From Nematostella vectensis (taxonomy: Eukaryota; Cnidaria; Anthozoa; Actiniaria; Edwardsiidae): DNA of 64,000 nt. Shown here in pieces: positions 59,019-64,000 of this stretch. Where the stretch lies: NCBI RefSeq assembly GCF_932526225.1, contig NC_064048.1, forward strand, positions 3,976,437 through 4,040,436. The letters run 5' to 3'. Both the position numbers and the translations under genes were made by a program. Each line of letters opens with the position of its first letter. The stretch's first letter is position 1. The notes under the pieces were generated by a model that searched no databases, was not told where the DNA came from, and saw nothing but the letters and a program-made list of their open reading frames with translations.

Positions 59019-59214
59019 AGCCTACCTGTAGGTTTTGATAGTCGAAAACCCCGAAAAAACGGAGTTCGCATAACCCGGCCGACATCTTGGATAACGCGCT
59101 CCGCAGGGGGGGAGAAAGCGCGTTATCCAAGATGGCGACCGGGTTATGCGAACTCCGTTTTTTCGGGGTTTTCATTTGTGCCGGTTTTCGACTATCAAAG
59201 CCTACAGGTAGGCT
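59019..59214 (+). mobile_element. 196-bp near-perfect hairpin element
   Basis: AGCCTACCTGTAGG and its inverse bound the element. The arms (TTTTGATAGTCGAAAACC, CCCCGAAAAAACGGAGTTCG, CATAACCCGG, TTGGATAACGCG) pair almost fully, leaving a small GC-rich loop. It is noncoding. Confidence 0.85.
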
Positions 59215-59274
59215 AGCATTTGGGTTGACCCGCTGAAGGGCCATAGGAGTGGGTAGGGTAGGTGCACGCCCCCC

Positions 59275-59435
59275 TAATATATATATATATATATAAAATG
59301 ATGGTTGAAGGCTTTCATAGAAAGTGCTCAATACTCGAAAGTAGAGCGGTGTATAGCGTTGGTTTGAGAAAAATACAAACTACATAGGTTTCCCTACAGG
59401 TCTGTTTCGTGGTTGCCCACTCATCAGGGGATCCC

Positions 59436-59487
<52 letters not shown>

Positions 59488-59495
59488 ATATAAGG
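59275..59495 (-). mobile_element. Penelope-like element terminal remnant
   Basis: On the minus strand, AT dinucleotide runs enclose a hammerhead ribozyme. After it comes a conserved-looking segment (AACGCTATACACCGCTCTAC, then TTTCGAGTATTGAGCAC). A terminal hammerhead with an adjacent (TA)n tract is typical of Penelope-like retroelements. No reverse transcriptase is present here. Confidence 0.6.
59387..59437 (-). ncRNA. Type I hammerhead ribozyme
   Basis: Read on the minus strand, the core CTGATGA is followed by stem II (GTGG, GCAA tetraloop, CCAC) and then GAAA. Stem III is ACAG/CTGT with a two-base loop, and the cleavage triplet is GTA at 59397-59395. Stem I starts with CCC/GGG and T-A, then an internal loop, then further pairs. 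Every core position of the hammerhead consensus is met. Such minimal stem III forms occur in Penelope-like elements and retrozymes. Confidence 0.82.
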
Positions 59496-59932
59496 AACTG
59501 ACCAGTAGAGGCGTGGCTGTGCCCCCAATATTTTCTTAGTTTTTATATTATGCCACTCCAATATTTCAAAGTTTGCTACGGCACGGGGTTGACAGGCGGC
59601 TTAGTTTGTGGGCGCACCAAAAAGCAGGAAATCTTATAAAAATAGTAATATATTATTGATAGTCATATACAGTATTATTATTTTGCACATATTACACCTA
59701 TTTCAATTAAGTTTGACTATAAGGAATTGGAAAATGGAACAAAGTTTTTTGGCCAATAATAATGTTTTCTTGTATTTAAAATACGTCCATTCATACCATG
59801 TCCTCGCTACAAACTTAATTTAGTCTCACTGAATGTTATTAAGATACAAGACTTGTTTTCCCTACCCAGTGGTGTTTGGCATTGATCATTTTCCATTTTC
59901 TAATAGTCAACCTTAATTGAAAAATGTATATA

Positions 59933-60162
59933 CAGTCCATTGACAAAAGGTTGTTGTCAAACGGCTTCGCAACTGCCCTACAAGCCCGCATGTTAGCATG
60001 GGTAAAACCACTGAAGTGCCTATCTGCATATATTACCCACCGCGTCTACTGAAGTTATGCGTTGGCTAATTGTGCAGCTAAGGCGCATCAATGGTTTTTA
60101 CCCATGCTTACATGCGGGCTTGTCGCGAAGCCGGTTCACAACAACCTTTTGTCAATCGACTG
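59933..60162 (+). mobile_element. 230-bp MITE with TA target duplication
   Basis: The ends CAGTCCATTGACAAAAGGTT and (inverse) CAGTCGATTGACAAAAGGTT match. The pairing continues through GGCTTCGC, AAGCCCGCATGT and GCATGGGTAAAA. TA at 59931-59932 and 60163-60164 fits Tc1/mariner-type insertion. Confidence 0.85.
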
Positions 60163-60526
60163 TAGATGACTGTGCGCCCCCACTTGGGCGGGGGGGAGGG
60201 GGGTATAGTTTAAATAAACGCTCTGGGGTTACATGGGTTGAGGAACAGACTAGTGTTCAATTGTAAGATACAGAGAGGGGTTGGGGTGGGGGGGGGGGGG
60301 GGGGAGTAGAGTGTTTGGCTATCGATCTCATTGGTCCAGAAAGATTGCCATATCTGACGATTTTTTCTCCAATTGAAAACAGATAAAATTTTTGTAGGGG
60401 TGGGGAAGGGAGAACAATTAAATTTTTGATGGATGATAGCTTGTAGATTTCCGAAAAAGCGCACTGACTGAAGCTGACATTGCATCCTACCTAGACGTAT
60501 TAAAACAAGTCATTCAAAATATTGTT

Positions 60527-60532
60527 TTATTA
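60527..60532 (-). terminator. Polyadenylation signal of the KCTD gene
   Basis: AATAAA on the minus strand, about 125 bp past the KCTD stop codon. Confidence 0.55.
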
Positions 60533-60655
60533 ACGTCATCACTAAAAGTCAATTATCACTGACACCATATGAAGTCACCTCACCATGGTAACCCGTCGTC
60601 ATGTTATCTTATCAGTTTCACCATGGCAACACTCGAGTGTCACCATAGTAACATG

Positions 60656-61579
60656 TCAATTTCGAACGAAAATCCAGGCTTTGTTGTCGTTTTCATCAAA
60701 CGCAGCCGCTGACCCCTTGACGTCGTACCCGTGGCTCAAGATCAGTTGGACTAGTGCGTCCACTTGGGTGCTTTTTAGCGGTATGACCATTTGCGCCCCT
60801 TTTACCGCCACTTGCGAAACCCCCTCGTCTCCTCCCACGGGCTCCGTGCTCCCCTCGAATCCAGGCCCCACTCCAAAGTGGTACTCCTTACTGCTGAACA
60901 ATGTCCCGCCAACAGCCTTCACATCCGGGATAATTTCTTGCAAGTTCTTCAAAGTCCCGGATAATACCACGCCTTTGGTGGTCTTTTTGTTGTACCTTAA
61001 TCGCAAATAGCTCTTCTCCTTCGCTTTCTCTTCCTCCTTTATCTTTCCCTTGATTAACTCAACGAGCGGTTCAAGCCGGTAGAACTCTGCCTCTGTTAAC
61101 AGCTCCCGAAAGTATTTATACCCTTCAGGGACCGTTAATTTACCGGTCCGCAAAAACGTCAAGATATACCGAAATGTTGCCCCGTCCCGATCAATGAACT
61201 GCTGTCCCTTGAGATCCCGCGGGACTGGAATAATTCCATTGCACATCTGCGCGAGTACGGACTTGGGATATTGCGTTAATGTGTAGGCCGTGGACGTGTA
61301 ATTATAGCCGCCGACATTTAGAGACACCACAGACGGGAATACTAAAAGCTGTTGCTCCAAGACGTGGTCTTCAAACTCCAGACAAGTGCTTGTGCGGTCT
61401 CCACTCTTGTAAACCTTCATGGACGCCTTTGTCGTCTTCGACACCTGTATGTCTTGCTGCTCGAGCGCGTTTCCTAAGCTTCTCCAGTCGAGCTCTTTGA
61501 CTTCCTTGTTTAGAGACTCTTTGATGTCTTCCGCCGATGTCAATAGTTTATTCTCCGTATTCTCCGTTGTATCCGCCAT
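60656..61579 (-). CDS. KCTD-family BTB/T1-domain protein, intronless
   Basis: This 307-residue single-exon protein carries a T1/BTB domain at about residues 83-180: VSLNVGG, TLTQYP, GQQFIDRDGATFRYILTFLRTGKL, EAEFYRLEPL. KCTD proteins oligomerise through this domain and often serve as Cullin-3 adaptors, or bind G beta-gamma or AP-2. The first 80 residues are an acidic, Lys/Glu-rich extension unlike short KCTDs. The C-terminal 100 residues end HGYDVKGSAAAFDENDNKAW and form a compact second domain, as in several KCTDs. I cannot assign the subfamily. ATG 61579 (AAATGGCGG) has good context. Lack of introns could mean retroposition or an ancestral state. The gene is convergent with the short MYPT-like gene. 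Confidence 0.9.
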   Translation of the reverse strand: MADTTENTENKLLTSAEDIKESLNKEVKELDWRSLGNALEQQDIQVSKTTKASMKVYKSGDRTSTCLEFEDHVLEQQLLVFPSVVSLNVGGYNYTSTAYTLTQYPKSVLAQMCNGIIPVPRDLKGQQFIDRDGATFRYILTFLRTGKLTVPEGYKYFRELLTEAEFYRLEPLVELIKGKIKEEEKAKEKSYLRLRYNKKTTKGVVLSGTLKNLQEIIPDVKAVGGTLFSSKEYHFGVGPGFEGSTEPVGGDEGVSQVAVKGAQMVIPLKSTQVDALVQLILSHGYDVKGSAAAFDENDNKAWIFVRN

Positions 61580-64000
61580 TTCGAACTACGATGTGATCAA
61601 AGCTCTCCCTTTGTTAGTCTATTTAAAGCAACAGCCCGCCTATCTTATATCCGCGTTTAGTATAATCAAAACAACACATAAACCCCACTACGCGAAGAGA
61701 TCATGGAACCAAAACACAGACCCATCTAGAACAGGGTATTCACAAACTCGCGCGTAGCGAGGTTTATACCGGTCCATACTCTTTGTATAAGGACCTGTGC
61801 CGCACGTCAATCAATCAATGTAACCTTTTTTTTTAATGCTCTGATTTTACGATAGTTTTATTTTGTTCTCGTTGACACTTTCAGAGTTCTCGACATGGTT
61901 CATAAATTATCGCAAATATGTTTATTTTTGAGCACACACACAAAAAAACAGTCTGATTCCTGGTCATTACATCCATTCGAAATGCCTATTAGGGACCCCG
62001 GGAGAGGGTCTCTCCAGAAAAGTAGACGGGGGTGATTAACTGCTATCCCTTAGGGGGTGTTGATTAGAAAATCCTTCTACCACACCCAATTTGCTATCTC
62101 TTTTATCTCTTGGGGGTAAGAATTTCTGTTGACCACATCTAAAGTGCTATCACTCAGGATTATTGATTTCGCAGACGATCACCACAGTCTGTTTTTATCG
62201 GAGTCCCCCTTCTAGTGGACTTTGGACAATGCGACCCCCCCCCCCCCCCCCTTAAATGAATGGGGGGAAAACAAACATCAGCAGGTGACCTAGCCCACAG
62301 GTCTCCTGTGATTGGCTGTCTAATGTGTGACGTCAAGAAATCATTTTGTCTGAGACATCTCATCTTCATGGCTCATCTCTAAGGAAACCTAAAGAACTAG
62401 GTGGTATGTGACCCGGTTTGTGAAACGCAGCCCATCTAGAAATCATGTTTGGGTGGTTGATAAAATGTAACGCTACAGGAAATCATGCTCGTCCCAGAGC
62501 CCACACTGCCACACGGTTCATCTCCAAGCACAGGAAACACAAAAAAGCGCCTTATTTTTCAATTGAAAAGTCAGCTTCATATCTTCAGCGTTTGTCATTT
62601 ATTGAGCATTACTTCCCAATCATTGACAAATATTCCAATCTGCATCTTAAAGCTCCTTATATGGTCTTAGAAATACTTCAAAATTCTCTATTGCAGATCC
62701 TGTGTCATAAACATGTATAGAAAAAAGGTATCGCTGTTTGTTAAACAGAATAGTAATACGCTGTATTTCATGTGAATTATTTTTCTAAATTGCCATCCAA
62801 TTTTTATGATTTTGTTCGAACATCGCGTGATTTCAAGGACGCTATAAGTTAAGTATTACAGGAAAAATATAAATCTCACTTATGGTTCCTATTTAAACAA
62901 GGAAATCCCTTCAGATAACACGGCTTGAAACCTTCTGTTCGTACGATGGCTTTTCCTTGTAAACGCACTCAAAAACACAAGAGCTTGAATCGATCTAGCA
63001 ATCATAGCAAGCTGCCTCGTCAAAACGAAATTCCGATACTTGCTCAGGAAAGCTTTACAAAAAGACCAGACTAGTTTACTTAATAGACATTGGATTCTAG
63101 ACGCCAGCAGTATTTAGAAGAATGCAGTTAAAGGTAGTTTCGTATTTCACTTAATATGAGAGCATATAATGAAAGCAATACTCGCGCGATATGTCTGAGA
63201 GGGTCTCACGAGGAAAATAAACCGATCGCTCTCGCAACCTTTAAGGTCCTTTAGGAATTTAAGCACATAACCGCCTCAATAATTAAAATATGGGTGATCG
63301 CAATGAAAAGAAGGCATCATGATGAGATAATTTTTTTTTCTGGCATACACAGCCTCTTTAGAAACAGATGACCTATAAATACAAGTGTGATCACTACGTA
63401 TAAGTGATCTTGCATCCAAACCACCTTTTCATTTTTTGTACGTTGATACAAAAGTATCCAATGGGCTCTTTCCAACGGCGAAATCGAGCAAGCAACTTCT
63501 AATTCTTCGAATCAAATACTGCTGATCAAGAATTATTTTTCAATCGTGGATGGTTATTAAGAAGTTTTCTTGCAAGTAAACCATATTTTCTGAAAGTAAA
63601 CAATGACACAGAGCCGACAGAGGGAGTGGCCGAGGGACATTCTTTAAATGGGATGCACATTATACATATCTTGATTAGAAGGGGTTTATACGCATCATAT
63701 GTACCCTTAAAAGGTATTAAGATACGAGATAAGTATCTCGTGTATACCCTATGATACAGAAGTGCGATAAACCAAACAACGTAAAAAAAACCGTCGCATT
63801 CCAGAAATTTAGCAGTCAGATGTCGTTTTTTAATGCCACTCCTTTTAAAATGTTTAGAATATTTTACACTCCAACAGTTCAATGGAAATTCATATTTCAT
63901 TTAGATAGATTTTTCTATACTAAAAAAAAGCAAATTTGGTCAAAGGAAAAATTTTGGTTGAATTCGAGATTCAAAGAATTATTTTTTTAAACGTTGTATT
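61580..64000 (+). other. KCTD upstream region and gene-free right end
   Basis: The first 150 bases are the likely KCTD promoter (minus strand). The remainder is AT-rich with a C17 tract (62235-62251). No exon, RNA gene or inverted-repeat element was found. Confidence 0.5.

Noticed and set aside
1-64000. tRNA or rRNA genes
   Set aside because: No full A-box/B-box cloverleaf or rRNA segment was seen; the only B-box-like sequence belongs to the SINE at 55320-55510.

Overview
This window is nuclear DNA from an animal. The genes are split by many introns with GT-AG boundaries and ancestral metazoan exon phases. The introns are AT-rich, the 5' ends are dense in CpG, and small inverted-repeat transposons are packed in throughout. 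A hammerhead ribozyme in a Penelope-like remnant, a tRNA-derived SINE tail and the overall style fit an anthozoan cnidarian such as a sea anemone. The species is an inference; I cannot prove it from the sequence.

Layout. (1) 273-10316, minus strand: eleven exons of isobutyryl-CoA dehydrogenase (ACAD8), a mitochondrial valine-degradation enzyme. The last ~130 codons lie beyond the left edge, and a very large repeat-filled intron set separates the exons. (2) 12265-15100, plus strand: a four-exon MAP-kinase phosphatase of the DUSP8/DUSP16 type. It is divergent from ACAD8, probably across a shared promoter. (3) 17980-45883, plus strand: a complete myosin phosphatase targeting subunit (MYPT/PPP1R12; 17 coding exons, 987 residues by my joins). 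It has an RVxF PP1-docking motif, ankyrin repeats, a ROCK-type RRST site and a C-terminal leucine zipper. It also carries a candidate internal promoter with an alternative first exon (36351-36416) and one candidate cassette exon. (4) 50679-56471, plus strand: a second, short MYPT-like gene (six exons, 263 residues). It has no PP1-docking or ankyrin part but keeps the RRSTGV site and the zipper, with the same intron phases as the 3' half of gene 3. (5) 60656-61579, minus strand: an intronless KCTD-type BTB/T1 protein.

The most interesting biology is the pair of MYPT loci. A tandem partial duplication has produced a stand-alone regulatory tail of myosin phosphatase, and the parent gene can apparently make a similar truncated protein from an internal promoter. 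This resembles the small M20/M21 subunits from vertebrate PPP1R12B. Other notable points are a GC-AG intron in ACAD8 with an in-frame alternative GT donor, a near-consensus type I hammerhead ribozyme at 59387-59437, at least nine inverted-repeat elements (three flanked by TTAA or a near match), several in-frame minisatellites, and five G/C homopolymers of 17-20 nt.

Exon joins were worked out by eye from splice sites, reading phase and family conservation. No transcript or database evidence was available.
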